A stretch of 64,000 nt of DNA, from positions 1,884,256-1,948,255 of the forward strand of contig VXAI01000095.1 in the NCBI GenBank assembly GCA_013399305.1, written 5' to 3'. The DNA comes from Rostratula benghalensis. Taxonomy: Eukaryota > Chordata > Aves > Charadriiformes > Rostratulidae. Both the position numbers and the translations under genes were made by a program. The notes under the pieces were generated by a model, which saw only the letters and a program-made list of their open reading frames with translations, ran no database searches and was not told the origin of the DNA. Within the stretch, counting starts at the first letter, position 1. Every line of letters begins with the position of its first letter. Of the stretch, positions 35,137 to 48,000 are shown piece by piece.

Positions 35137-35268
35137 AGGGCCTCGCTTGAAAATAAAATCACTATCTTCATTTAGTTTGCTGAATCTGTCCTCCGATAGT
35201 GGACTGTGCTCAAAGTAATCGTCAGCATCAGGGCTCTCACAACCATTAAGGCCTTTCTTTCTTAAGGT
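35137..35268 (-). CDS. MEF2A: MEF2A alternative exon alpha1 ([10 protein letters not shown])
   Basis: 132 nt, 44 codons, residues 87-130, phase 0 at both ends. The translation is [20 protein letters not shown], then [20 protein letters not shown], then KRGP, matching MEF2A alpha1, the broadly expressed form. Acceptor GTATTTCAG|ACC, donor CCT|GTAAGT. It is the upstream member of the alpha pair. Inclusion of both alpha exons would keep the frame, so exclusivity must come from splicing rather than from nonsense-mediated decay. Confidence 0.97.
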
Positions 35269-37664
35269 CTGAAATACAATTGGAAAATTCACATACAAAT
35301 CATACTAACTTGCCAAGAAGTTTTGTATACTACTGAATCATTCAGAGCCACTGAAACTACATTGAAATTTTAACATACAAAACTCACTGTTCAAGAGACA
35401 GGTTAAGTCTTTCAAAATAGCAGCATAGAAAACAGAGAAAAGCTTCATCTGGAGGCAAAGACTCTCTCGGGTCCCACCTCAGGGGTAACTTGTGCCTACA
35501 CCCATTTCATCCCTCCGTTATTCCATGCAACACTGTTTTTAGGTACTGGCTGATGGAGTCACCTGACATACAAGGAACATTCAAGTCTGTGGCAAAGGAG
35601 TTAATCTCATTATGGGTAATTAAAAGCCAGTTTACGGAATCTTTAATAAATTGATTTCAGCATCCCAATTTCAATATGCACATTTTAATGAGCATACAGT
35701 TAAACTCTGAGAAATACAGTGGCTAAAATTTTCAACTGAATTCAAAAATTGCAGTACATGAATATATGTAACACTCTCAGTAGCTTATAAAGGCAGTATT
35801 TTCCTGCAGTTCTGTCATCCTGCATGATAACAAGCACTGCAAAAAAAAAAAAAGTATAAAAAGAAATTACATAATCCCTCTCTAAAATGACTTCGTTTGC
35901 TAAATATAAGTTTATTTCAGACTCCTTTACACTAAACTTGATGCAACTGCTTTATTGGGCCACTTCCTGTTTTCTGATGGAGAACTCACATCAACATCCC
36001 CTGGAAAATAAAACAACCCAGCTTGTCTGTAATCTAGGCATTACAAATAAGCTACTGAAAGAAAGGATGTGAAACTACAGGTCTCGTGATCAGATTTTGA
36101 AAGATATTTGCATTCCCTGTTTTTTTCCTTTTTTTCACCCTATTACACAATCAGACGACGTTCTTTGCAAGTTCTCATGTATAACAAACCAAGATTGAAC
36201 ATATTAAATAAGGAAAAATCTTAATGTTTTAAAGAAGTCTCAAGAGGAAAGCAATATAAACTTTTTAACAAATGCACAAGCAGTACATAAGGCAACAGTA
36301 GGACTATACAAGTATAAGGGGGATTGTATGTTTTTTGTGAGAAATTTTCTATGTTCTATTAATTTTACAGTAAAAACCCTAAAGATTTGAAATCTGCAAG
36401 CTGACATTCTCAGCACCAAAAAGAAATCACATTTGGTTTCCTATTGAAGCTGTTTCTCTAACACACTGAATTCTGATTAAAAAACCCAACGTTTTGTTTT
36501 AGACTACAGTATTCATCAGCATTTCTAGTAATTTTTAGTACAAGAAAAAGTACGGAAGACTTTCTCACTCTTCATATATATGCAAAATACTGCCTATTTC
36601 TATTTCAGTTTTAAAGCAGTACTTGAAAATTCAATTACGCCGTCTGAAATTCTTTAATATCACAGGTCACCATAAGCTATAATTCCTTCTCAAGTTTCTT
36701 GGCTTGCTCTACGTATCCCACACGGTATCTGGAACTCCCACAAAAATCTAACCACTAAATCAGCATATGGGGAAAACAGGTGTAGGTTCCCTCCAGCACC
36801 TGTCACAGCACCCATCCTGCTCCTCTGCCCAATCAGCTGGGCACGGCCGGGGACTTGGCCATACAAGGGCTGGCTCTTCGGCCTCTCAAGGTCGGAGCCT
36901 GTTATCCCTCTCCCAGCCCTTCCCAACAAGTCAGCCTGCCAGTCCTTCCACACTTTGATATCAGTAGGAAAAATGTTAACACTGTATAATCTGGATTACA
37001 CTTAACCCCCGCAACCCACTGAAATCTGTAAATAGAATCCAAATATGTCTTTACATGGTGCTCAGCGTCAACATGTATACACAGTGCCCAAGAAATGATT
37101 AGAAACTGCATTTAGATACTACAAAGATCTTACAAGAAATACAAAATACAGTCTAGTTCACCCTCTTTGAGAAAAAATTAGAACAGTTTTATGTACTGCA
37201 GCATGAGAGCTTCATCAGTGCTCCTTTCGATATCCTAAAACAATCAAGTGAAAGCTTCTAAACGTGATGCTGCCAATTCATCCTCTCGGATCTGTCTGAA
37301 AAATTATACTCAAAGCTCCAATATAAAGGAAGGGATTTAGTTAAATATAAAAATGCATCCTTCCTCTTAGAGACTGGTTATTTTTATTTCTGATAACAAT
37401 GGGGTTAACTCTGCTTTGACTCATGAGGAAGGAAAATGCCTCAGTATCTCCCGTCTAAGATTCTGGAAACCTTCACTCCAGATGGGGTTCCTGTCATTGT
37501 GGAAGGATTTAAGCCACAGTTCACTGTTACAGATAATAAGTCTGGGTCTGATATCCAAAGCTCTGTCTCCTTATCTCTAAAACACGAACTGCCACTCTGA
37601 GGACCTAACCATAAAAAGCCTGCCAACTTTATCATTGCCCGGTAACATAATAGTAAAACATTTC

Positions 37665-37860
37665 TGCTCGGCGGCTCCTACTAACAAGTGGAATGCTGCA
37701 ATCTGTTCACGGGGCCGGGCGAAGCCTACGCGAGCCAGCCCGGCCTCAGCTTTCTCCCGGGCGGCGGGGGCGAAGCCGCGATAACGGGCCCTTGCCGGAG
37801 GGAACACACGGGAGGCCACGGCTGCTGGGATCCGCTCCGTGGGGGCGCAGGGGAAGCCAA
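37665..37860. promoter_or_regulatory. isolated CpG-dense patch in MEF2A intron
   Basis: About 20 CpG dinucleotides fall within roughly 200 bp of high-GC sequence (for example gccgggcgaagcctacgcga near 37712), surrounded by tens of kilobases of A/T-rich intron with few CpGs. Such orphan CpG islands can mark internal promoters or enhancers. A promoter here on the gene strand would make transcripts beginning 3' of the two MADS/MEF2-domain exons. No TATA box or defined first exon could be established. Confidence 0.45.
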
Positions 37861-40800
37861 ACTCCAGAAACAAGGGCTGCCTCCAGCCTCCAGGCTCTCT
37901 ATACCTAAAATGTATCACTCCTCCGATGAGTGTAAATAACTCACCATCCCCTGAGCTCTCGCCAAGACGTTATCGTGGAGACTGAAATTTTATTAACTCT
38001 GAAGATGAGGAGGGGGGAGTACCAATTAGTGAGACCAAATAATATTTGTGTAGCGTGAAGAGAGTTTTATTTCTCTGCTGTGATACACAGGCTTGCTTAG
38101 AATAAAAATCGGAATTTTAGCAGTTGAGGCTAATAAATATAGAACGTAAGTTTTCTTGCTTCAACAAGAGAGAAAAAGAACATTAAATTTCAGTGCTTTT
38201 GCTCACAGCAATTACCTTGGGGTGGTGAGTCTTATTTTTCGTATCATCTAAGGGAATGCGTAGCCTTTTGAGTTTATCTGCGTTACTTTCCTCTTCCCTA
38301 AGATTTAGGCAAAATGACTAGAAATTGTTCCAATATATTTGCCAATGCACTACATTGAGCCTACAGAAACCGAGATTGTGCAGCCTTGATACTAGACAGG
38401 ATTAATTTACTGATGAGAGAAAAATATTGATTTTTTTTTTCCTCCCAGAAAATAAAGCAAAGAATTTATGATGAACCAAGGCAGGTATGAAATATTTTTT
38501 TAAAATAATCAAGCAAACACAATGATATAGTTGTGTGACAAAGTCACTATCCAAGAGTTCCAGACAGCTGTGCTCATCTTGATGTTGCAGAACTACCCAG
38601 AAATTCTAGACTGAAATAATCAAATACTGTAATTATTAATTTTTTTTTTATAACAGAGCTTAAAAAACATCATATGAGAACAGCTGGATTAGCTATGAGA
38701 AGTTCAAATATTACGTTCAAGCACATGTTACAAGAGCCCCAGTATTTTCCTGACCTTCCCCACACATATGCAAAGTAATTTTTAATTGCACAGTGTTTTG
38801 TTAATTTAAGAAAAGAATCATGCCTTAGCAAGAAGCATCTACGGAACAGAAGACGGGCTTCTTGCAAAATAAAAACAACAGAGGACTAATTAGCTTCTCT
38901 CTATAATTCACTGTAAATTTTACTGAAACAAATAACACAGATACCAAAGAGTACAAAAATACACGTATGATCCATGAGGAAGCAAAAATTATATTCAACG
39001 TTCACAGTGTAATTATCTTAGCATAAGGCTCCTTCTACAAAATCCAACAGAGAAACATGAAATGCAGGAGCTTGGAGCCTGCTGAGTCTCCACAGCGTGA
39101 AATCAAGTCCCCACCTTCTCCGAGGCTCGTTCCAGCCCAGCTGCACGCAGCTTCCCTCATGCAAACCTGCTCTGGCTCAATAGACTGGTCATCAGCAGTT
39201 CTGGAAACCAGAAACTCTGAACTAATAAACACGGATTCCTGCTAGCAGGGATGGGAGTTAGGTGACAGCCCCCAACTGTCCTCCTCCCCACAAAAGTTCC
39301 TGGGTTTCGTATGGACTCTGAAAGGACACGATGCTAATAGCTAAAAGAGCACAATTGCATCTTTTGTGCTCCAATTCGGTGAGCGTGGTTCAACAGCCAG
39401 GGCTCCTGATCTTAGTGATCTGGGCTCCTTACCAGCTCTGGCAAAACTGGAGAGAACCTGATTACATTCATTATCACCTCAGGAAATAATATTTTTCTGC
39501 CTTAAAGTACAAAGTAGGATGACCTCACATACAAAAAGAGTTATGAAGTGCAAAAAAGTGTCAGTTCATGCAAAACATTTTCAGTGTTGGGTTTCTTGTA
39601 ATGTTACACAAAAAGGAAATGGCTGTTGCTATCAATGCTACTACGGATCATGTTCACAGCTCTATTTTTGCACTTGCTCTGAGAGCTGGCCACACAGAAC
39701 TTTTGTTGGTGTTTCATCACAAATCATGAGGAAAAAGATTTCCAAAATTTGACTAAGACTGAAATGAAAAATTATTTCCTTGAGAAAAGGCTAACCTTCC
39801 ACCTAAAACTGGTGGCTACTTCTGCTTCCGCTGTCACAATCAGAGCACAGAAAAGCTGTGAAGCAGCAAAATGTTGGAGTAAATATTTTTTTTAACATTG
39901 TAGTTTTAAAAAGTGTAAGTATCGCTCAGGCCTGAAGTAATGGAAAGGCTCCCTAGTACTACCAAATATTACTGCTGCTGTGGTAGGCACGTACACCGTG
40001 GTTATCAAAAGGATACCCCATTAAGCAGTTTCCCAATGCTCTAGAGCTGCCACGCAGGAGTGGAGCAGGAGAGGACACTGCTGTCACTCACACCAAATTC
40101 CAAAGGCTCCTCAACCACACAGACAGTGGCCAAGAGCTCACACAGCTCTGTGCAGAAAGGACAGGACTGACATCCATGTCATCCATGATGGGAATAAGGG
40201 TAAAATCACTGAGGTAAAAGATCGGGACATTGCCACCTCACACCAGTAAAATCTAAAAGTACCATTAGCCCAGGTTGCAATAATGCCTTTCTTACACATT
40301 GTTAGGAATAAAGAAAAATCATTCCTTAAATGGGAGATCCAAGGATACCTGAGAGCTATTTAGCAGTATCATAGCCTTCAGGATCAGTTTTACACTCCAT
40401 GTCTGCAAGGATCCCTGCTGTGAGGGAATTGCTGAAGTCTCTGGGTGCCATTTGACAGCCTGAATGAAGGTAACAAGTAGCTGCCACAGAAAGTGCAGGA
40501 TCCTCAAGATCACCCTTACACCAACTCTTGCTGCTTGCTTGAGCCTACAATAAGTTATTTTTTTTTTTTCTTCACTAAAATGACAGAAAATTCTCCTTGG
40601 CCATTCTTATTCAATTTATTTTTGCTAGGTTTGTTTGCAATTGTAGCAGGAATAAGGCAGCTTTCTAGTGGATGTGTTGAGCACCACAGACAAAGTGGGC
40701 AGAAGGGATGGTCGGTCTGTTGTGGCAGCAGCAAAGCATTGCCTCAGCCACCACTGATAATTGCAGCCTACTCAAAAAGTCACACCTGTTTTCTGAGATA

Positions 40801-41204
40801 TTCACATGAGGGACTAATACAGTAATCACAGCACCAGACTCCCACCCACTTTTCATTCTTACCATGTGAAACATCAGTCAGAGAAAATCCAGCATATTCC
40901 TTAAATGTATTTCAGCTCCTTTCCCGCTGGGGAACTACACATATTTGCAGACCTCATGTATAGCAAAAAAGTCATGCTAAAAGCACAACAACTGCTTTAT
41001 TATTCGCTCCCTGTTACACACTATTGCCAAGAAGTTGAGCCTAAAACCAGGCTGGATTTTTCTTCCTTTAGAAGACAAAATATTTCACTTTTTTCATCAC
41101 CCTGAACAATAGTATAGCATATCATCCTTTACATATAATAATTTCTCCACTATTACATATAAAACATATTCAAGCATCCAAGGAGCATTCTTAATTACAG
41201 AAAG

Positions 41205-41214
41205 CTATTTATAG
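41205..41214. promoter_or_regulatory. MEF2 consensus CTATTTATAG in MEF2A intron
   Basis: Exact match to CTAWWWWTAG in the large intron. Chance occurrence cannot be excluded. Confidence 0.25.
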
Positions 41215-42035
41215 ATTTTCAACTTCCTGCAGGTCAGTCTGGCTTCGGAAGTAGAATTTCTGTTTCTTTTCTCTCAAGTAACAACGAGGTTCTGCAAACT
41301 CAGAACTTGAGCCGGCAAGTGCTGGGTATTGGAAGTTTATTGCTGCCTAAAATACAAGTAGGAGTGAATCCTAAATGCAGCATACACATCAGAAGTAAAG
41401 AGCCAGAGAAAAACCATATAATTCAACTCAGTGACAGCGTTTTGTGCTTGAAGCTTATGAACATTATTTCTGTAGGCTTTAATTTATTTTTCATAGTTAG
41501 ATCTACAGGATTACTATATTTAATGTTTACAAATTTTGTCAGTCTTCCTCAGGCTCTATTAATATTCTCAAGTTCAACCACTGAAGCATCTGCAAATTTC
41601 ATTATGAAGCTGTTTTCCTGTCCTTTGAGCGAGGAGGCTACTTAAGTTTAGCCCTGACGCTATTCCTTTCAGTACCCTGACACATTTTCAATTACATTTT
41701 GCTATGCTGTCAGTTAAAATTTCACATTCTCATTACAGCCACAAATACATACATCCCAGAACAGCACACACAGTAAAGCAGAGCAGTGCCCAGCTTTCAA
41801 AACTTTAGTGAAATGCCCAAGAGGTCACATTAGATTACAAGAGACATTTCCACGAGCTAAGCAACTGCAGAGCTTAACTTCTTAAAGAACGAGGGCTCAC
41901 AAGTCTTTCTGACAGGCTCCCCAACCGAAATAAGGTACACCAAGTAAAACCTGAAAACTTGACATAGTCTACTGTCAGCTTCCTAAAATAACATTTTCCA
42001 CACTTTGGCTCAATTAGTAGTGGTACTATAATAGT

Positions 42036-42045
42036 NNNNNNNNNN
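42036..42045. other. assembly gap (10 N)
   Basis: Ten undetermined bases, probably a fixed-size placeholder; true length unknown. It falls in intron sequence and does not interrupt any coding exon. Confidence 0.99.
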
Positions 42046-45000
42046 TAATTTATATTATGCAAAAATATCCAGATATCAAAAACTGTGAGTATAGTAATAT
42101 AACAAAGTTTGCTGCAATGATTACACTTCTTGGCCAAATAGTACAGAATGTTAGGGGAAAAAGAGATTTGGGATTAATTACTACTTCCAGGGTTTTACAA
42201 ACAGAAAAATTGTAAGCCTGCCTAGCAATAGGTCATAAAATACAAGGCAGAGCCCTTTAGACAACACTCTGCTGTGTTACCAGCTTCAGGCAAAGGTATT
42301 CATCATTTCCAGACAGAAAATGTTCATGATTTGAAGTTTTATCAGTGTCCCTGTTATATACCACTCTAAGAAAAGACACGGTCTCGTTCCAAATGTTGGA
42401 GCACTTCCAGTATCTGGCAAATTTTAACATGTATCCTTGGCTTGCCAAACATGAAAGCTAGCTGTCAAATTCCTCCAAGATATGATAAAGATGGCACTCA
42501 GGATTCAAACTCTCATTTATATAAAATAACACATACAAAAGGTTTTTAGACATGGTATGGTACGAAGCTTAAATTCTAGCTTGAACCATCTTTGCTGTGA
42601 AATGTTATTTTAAATAGATAAACCACAAGCAATTACTAAAGAATAACAATTTTATGGGCTACAATATCCACTCTTTACCCCCAGAATATTACACAATGCA
42701 CTACACTAGAAGGTATAAGAAAGGAAGCTGCTAATTTATACTTGTGATTTCAGAGAAACTTATCTGTAAACTGTGAACTTCATAATGCAGATGCTGACCT
42801 ACAAACAAGCCGGATTGTTCATTCCTACATTAACTTCTTGAGACTTGAAATTATTAGTAATCCATTAGCACTGATAATACCGCTTCCAAAGTGAAAGCTT
42901 AGACAAGCTCTCAAAGTCTGGTATTTGACACATTTGTCTTTGTTTCACTTCCTATCCAGCTTACTAGATCATTAAATTTCACACTAATGATCAGGTTTTC
43001 ATTTTACCTGTTCCACAAAAAGTACTATCAACTAGATCTTTCCATTAAAGAGTACTAAATTGCCCGTCTAAATCTATCCTATTCAATTTTTTCATTAAAA
43101 ATAAAAGATTAAGTAGATTTATGTTCATCTTCAGGAACCAGAAACTATTCATTAGCATATAGATTAAATATATTTTATAGTTCTTTCAAAGAACAGTATC
43201 TGCAACAAACAAAATTAATGGTAAAACCAGGCAAAATACAGTTCTATGATAGAATATTATGGTACATAAATGTTATTTTCTATCCTTACTGAAGCAACAA
43301 TACATCCATGTACATACACATTCTCCCATATATACCTTCTTCACGTACTTGCAATGGTTAAAATATAAATCAGCAACAGCAGTAGCTGACTGAATGCCTC
43401 CTTTCAGCAACAGTATATTGCAGATAAGCCATATGGAACATGAAAAGTTTCCAAGTGTAGCAACCCATCTGCATAATATCCTTCATAATCTTTCAGAAGT
43501 TCTTTAGTAAAAATATTATCTTCTACTCATGGTGTGCCAAGAAAAGTTTTCTAAACTCCGCTTACAATTTAATGATGTAAAAAGAATAGTTTCTTTCAGT
43601 TTTCCTGCCTTTGCAGTAACATAAAATTAGTATTTCAAACATTCATTGTCCCAAATTTCTCCTTACAGCTTGAAAATTGGAAAGGATAACAGAAACTACT
43701 TCAAAGTCTTGGTACTCAAGGTAACTTACTGCTATCAAAATAGCAATTACAACACAAATAGCAACTACTCCCAAAGAAATGTCTGGTGGATTCTAAGGAT
43801 TTATACAATTATTAAAATTATAAGATTACGGGAACTGTCTACACTGATATTTATCAGAACAATCTTCAACTACCTTTAATATTGGTATGGAAATGCCATT
43901 TTGTTTTACCTAAAAAGGTGTCCAATTGTACAGACAAATTGCTAACCATACGTGTGGGCACTAAACAGGTGTGGTGCACTCAGACACACTAGCATTACCA
44001 CAGTTCATAACATTACTACAAAATATTTACCAAAAAAACAAGCAAGTTGAGCAAGACAACTGAAAGCAGGTACTTGAAAATGCCAGCTGAGATAAGTGTG
44101 TACAAAAGGAAGCAGCGATGCTCTCCAGAGACAGAGAAGTGAGATATATCATGCAGATATATCTCTATTTTTACTGAATTAAAATTATTAGAATGTAGGG
44201 CTTCAAGACACAAAGGTGTAATAAGCATTTCACAACTCATGTTTTGAATACTGAACCTCTCAAGTCTGTGTCAAAGGAATACACTTAATGTGTTTTTCTT
44301 TGCATAACCTTCACTTAGAGTCAATTATTCAAAAGCTAAAGCACCTCTTTGAAGATTGTCCTCACCTAACCTGAAAAGGTAGGGGGAAAATCAAAGGTGG
44401 GACCTGGAGAGGTAGAGAGTAAGGACTAAATAGGAATCAGGAACAGCAAAATATGAGTAAACTTTATTATGTGTAATTATTGTCGGATAAAGCCTGGCTC
44501 TGGTATGCTTGCCATTTTTTTTATTTTTCTTTTTTTAAAAAAAGTCACTATACTCCACAAGCATTGAATTGGAAGTTATCGCAAAATCCAGCACGGTTTT
44601 AAATGGCATAGGTTTGTTACAGTTAGAAGAGCTTTCACCGTGTAAGAGCTTTGATCTAAAAAAATATCTTCACCATATTCTCAATGAATTTGGGAGTTTT
44701 AAATTAAAATTATATTACTCACTCTCTATGGAAAGTAACTGGTAACTAATTCCAGTTAAACACCATCAAAATGTTAGAATTCACATTACTGCCAATTTAA
44801 CTTCACTAACATTCCATAATCTATACTATAAATTACAGACATGTAAGCTCCCACACGAACTATTCCATCAATGATATGACATTACCAAGATGTAATAACT
44901 ATCACTGCTAAGTCACAAGAAGCCATTAACGCTGTAGTGTATTGATTTAGAAGTATTACGAAGAACAAGAATGATATATGGTATGGTGTGATATAATAAG

Positions 45001-48000
45001 GGCTGTTAGGAGCTTCATAGGTCTGTACCACAAGAATTACCACCAGAAGTACTTCCTTGTATTCAGGTAATAAAACAGTTACCGGGTACACAGGAACCAG
45101 CTGAAAGGAGCAATATGAACCCTTTTGTGCAGAGAAGTGCTGAGTGTTACAGCCAAGATGGGCCACATTCCTTGCAGTAAAACGCTGGCAATGACCAAGC
45201 TTCAATCTCCATCGGAAGTGTCCCATCAGACCCACGTGTGTTACATGACTGGGAGGTTTTATGACAGTACAAAGATCTAGGTCAGTGTTTCTTGGAGGTT
45301 AGAGACTCCCCCAGCCCTCTTCTGCAGAAGCACCACCAGTTTAAGGCCTAAAAATTAAGAGTAGTCAAAAGCAAAGCATTAGAAACTTCTCAAGAGAAAC
45401 ACAGCATGCTAACAGGCTGAGGTCCAAAGGCAACTAGGAGTGAAGCATCCTGTAACTCACCCTCTCCCTCCTTTTTGAGAGTTTATGCTACAAAACTGGT
45501 TGAAGAACAGCAAGAATCAAGCAGCCAGAATTTCTGCTGTCCCTTCTGCACCAGCAAATGGACAGGGTTGACAGCTGAAGACACTATCAAAAAGACATGA
45601 GCTTGAATGTCAAATGCTGGGGTTACATTAACTCTCCCCTGAAATCAAGAGGAGCATCAGAAAGAAGAGTTGTTTATCTTGCTGCAGTTCCAGGAGATGC
45701 ATTGTTCTGGGGTCTATTCTTTCTATGCACAGCTTGTGCAAAGTCACTCACTCTCGATTAACAGATGCCACAGTCCTCGCTTTGAAATTGCAAAGTAAAA
45801 ATATACTCTAACTGTCAATACAGAATTTCAAAAGCAACAAATTCTGCAGCAACACAAGGGCTGTAGAACACATGAGACCAGCACAGTTTGAAGAACTTGT
45901 TAATACAAGTAAATAATTATGCCTTTGTGTGACTGCCTGCATGAGCTCCAGCATTAACAAGTGCTGAGCTGTTACTGATTTTCTTGAGAGTCAATTTTCA
46001 ATCCTACTTAACACAACATCTCCAAAAGAGCTAAATCCAGAACTGGATCTTTGATATGCGTTTCCAGAGCAGTGGGTGTGAGAACAGGTCTTTGAGTGTC
46101 TTACCCTATAAATTTCAAAAACATTCTCCAAACACACTCCAGAAGCAGTTGGAAAAACATCACTTGCACAGCTGGGTAATAAATACAGGAGTTCATATGA
46201 GAAGAGAATCACTCCATTTGGGAACAGAATAATTGGTGCTTTATTGCTGTCCTCTCTGGTGAAGAGGCATTTTCAACTGCTAAAGTTCCCTACAGCACAA
46301 GTCCTTTATCAGTCGAGGAGCGTTATCTATGAACTATCCTCTGTTTTACTGTCCTAATGACCTGGTGAATTCAAGGCTGGCAGCTGGCCCAGAACCAAAT
46401 GGACTTAGACAATAAGTTTAGAGGGCACTTCCTTAGAAGGGACTTCTGAACATACCTCTGTTTTTATGTAGCTGACCAGGAGCACCTATTTAATAATTTC
46501 TAAAAAAAGTCTCCAAAGAAAATGAGAAGCATGTGTTATTCACCAAGAACAGAAGTTAGATGTAGTAGTAAAAAAATACCTGCTTTCGTAAGTTTTGATT
46601 CTTTGGAATGCATGATCCAAGTCTGTTACACAAACTAATATATAAACATGGAGCCTTAAACATCCTTGGCTTCTAAAGGAGGATGGCAATAAGAGGTATA
46701 GGATGTAGGAATCACTCCAACAAACCCTCATGGGCCAAAGAATCACAGATGCAAGATGGATCCTTAAAGAATCTCTCAAAACACTCTCAGTTACTCCCCT
46801 TTAAGTTGCTTCTTCATTTTACAAATGTCTGGGACATAGGACATATTTACCTTCTACTTTCCAAAGTTTGTATTTTGTTACAGATCTGCAAGGGTGAGTG
46901 GAGTAAATGTGGTACTACTTGCTAATTCGCAATATAATCCAAAATCATGGGTAGTTTTTATAGGAAACATATGAAATACAGTAGCCATAACCTAAAAAAA
47001 GGACACAGATTCCACCTGGTGTCAAGTTCTACATCGTAAGGCCTCAGTCTAAGTTTTCTACAATAAAATGAGCAAAAGCAAAGGGTTTCTTTACTCAAAC
47101 CTCATCCTAGTTACACAGGTACAGTTAAAACAAGTTATCTATATACCGCACACTGAAAATTAAAGTGCAAGAATCACAAATTAAAAGTAGTTAACACTAT
47201 GTACTTAAAATCCAAAATATTATATTCACTAGCATTTTTAGCTATTTCTATCATTAATGGTTAATGTCCGGAGTTCAATGAAACACTTAAAATTCTTAGA
47301 TCATCCAAACTGAAATATTAACAACTCATGTTACCACTAGAAGCTGAGGAAAGAACCTTTAAATAGTACCACTTTCTATTCAGGATTCCAATGACAGGCT
47401 TATACCGCTGACTGGCAGGACAGGACACTGAACAATCATGGTCATAGTCAGGACTGTCACGTTCAGAACTGTTCTAAAAACTAGAGCACATCTCTGGGAA
47501 CTTTACTGGTGATAAGCAGCTGGTAGCTACATATGCAGGTAGTGATGGGAACTGACTCACTCCATGGTTATCTGTGCTCAAAAAAATTGCTACCTAAGTG
47601 TCTCAACCAGCACTATCCCAGCTCTGCTTAGCATCTTCCAGGCTATGACATTAAAAATTCATTTACCATACCTATTAAGCTACATCTATTTATTGTCATT
47701 TTGGGTTTCATGTCAAATTCAGGAAAAAAAAAGTTAACAGCATTTGATGATGGCAGGACGGAGAAGGGAAAGAGTTTAATTTATTAGTTACATTTTCTCA
47801 TCAAATAACTGTAAAAAGGTAGAGAAAAAGGCAGAGGGGAAGAAATACTATCTGGTCCATGAAGAGAATTGGAAGAACTGGCCAAGCATCAAGCTCACGG
47901 GAACATTAACCACTTCATCAAGACAATCAGGTCACAACACCGATAGCTTGTCATGAGGAAAGGAAAGATTGAATTACTTTCTTTTTACTAATGATATTTG

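Noticed and set aside
37577..37918. 113-codon - strand frame over the CpG patch
   Set aside because: It is open because of high GC. No family match and no consistent splice sites to the next exon could be fixed.
41290..41645. 112-codon + strand frame and a possible antisense LINE fragment
   Set aside because: Read in reverse it has a tttgcagatg block seen in CR1/L3-type elements, but the rest aligns too poorly by eye to claim.
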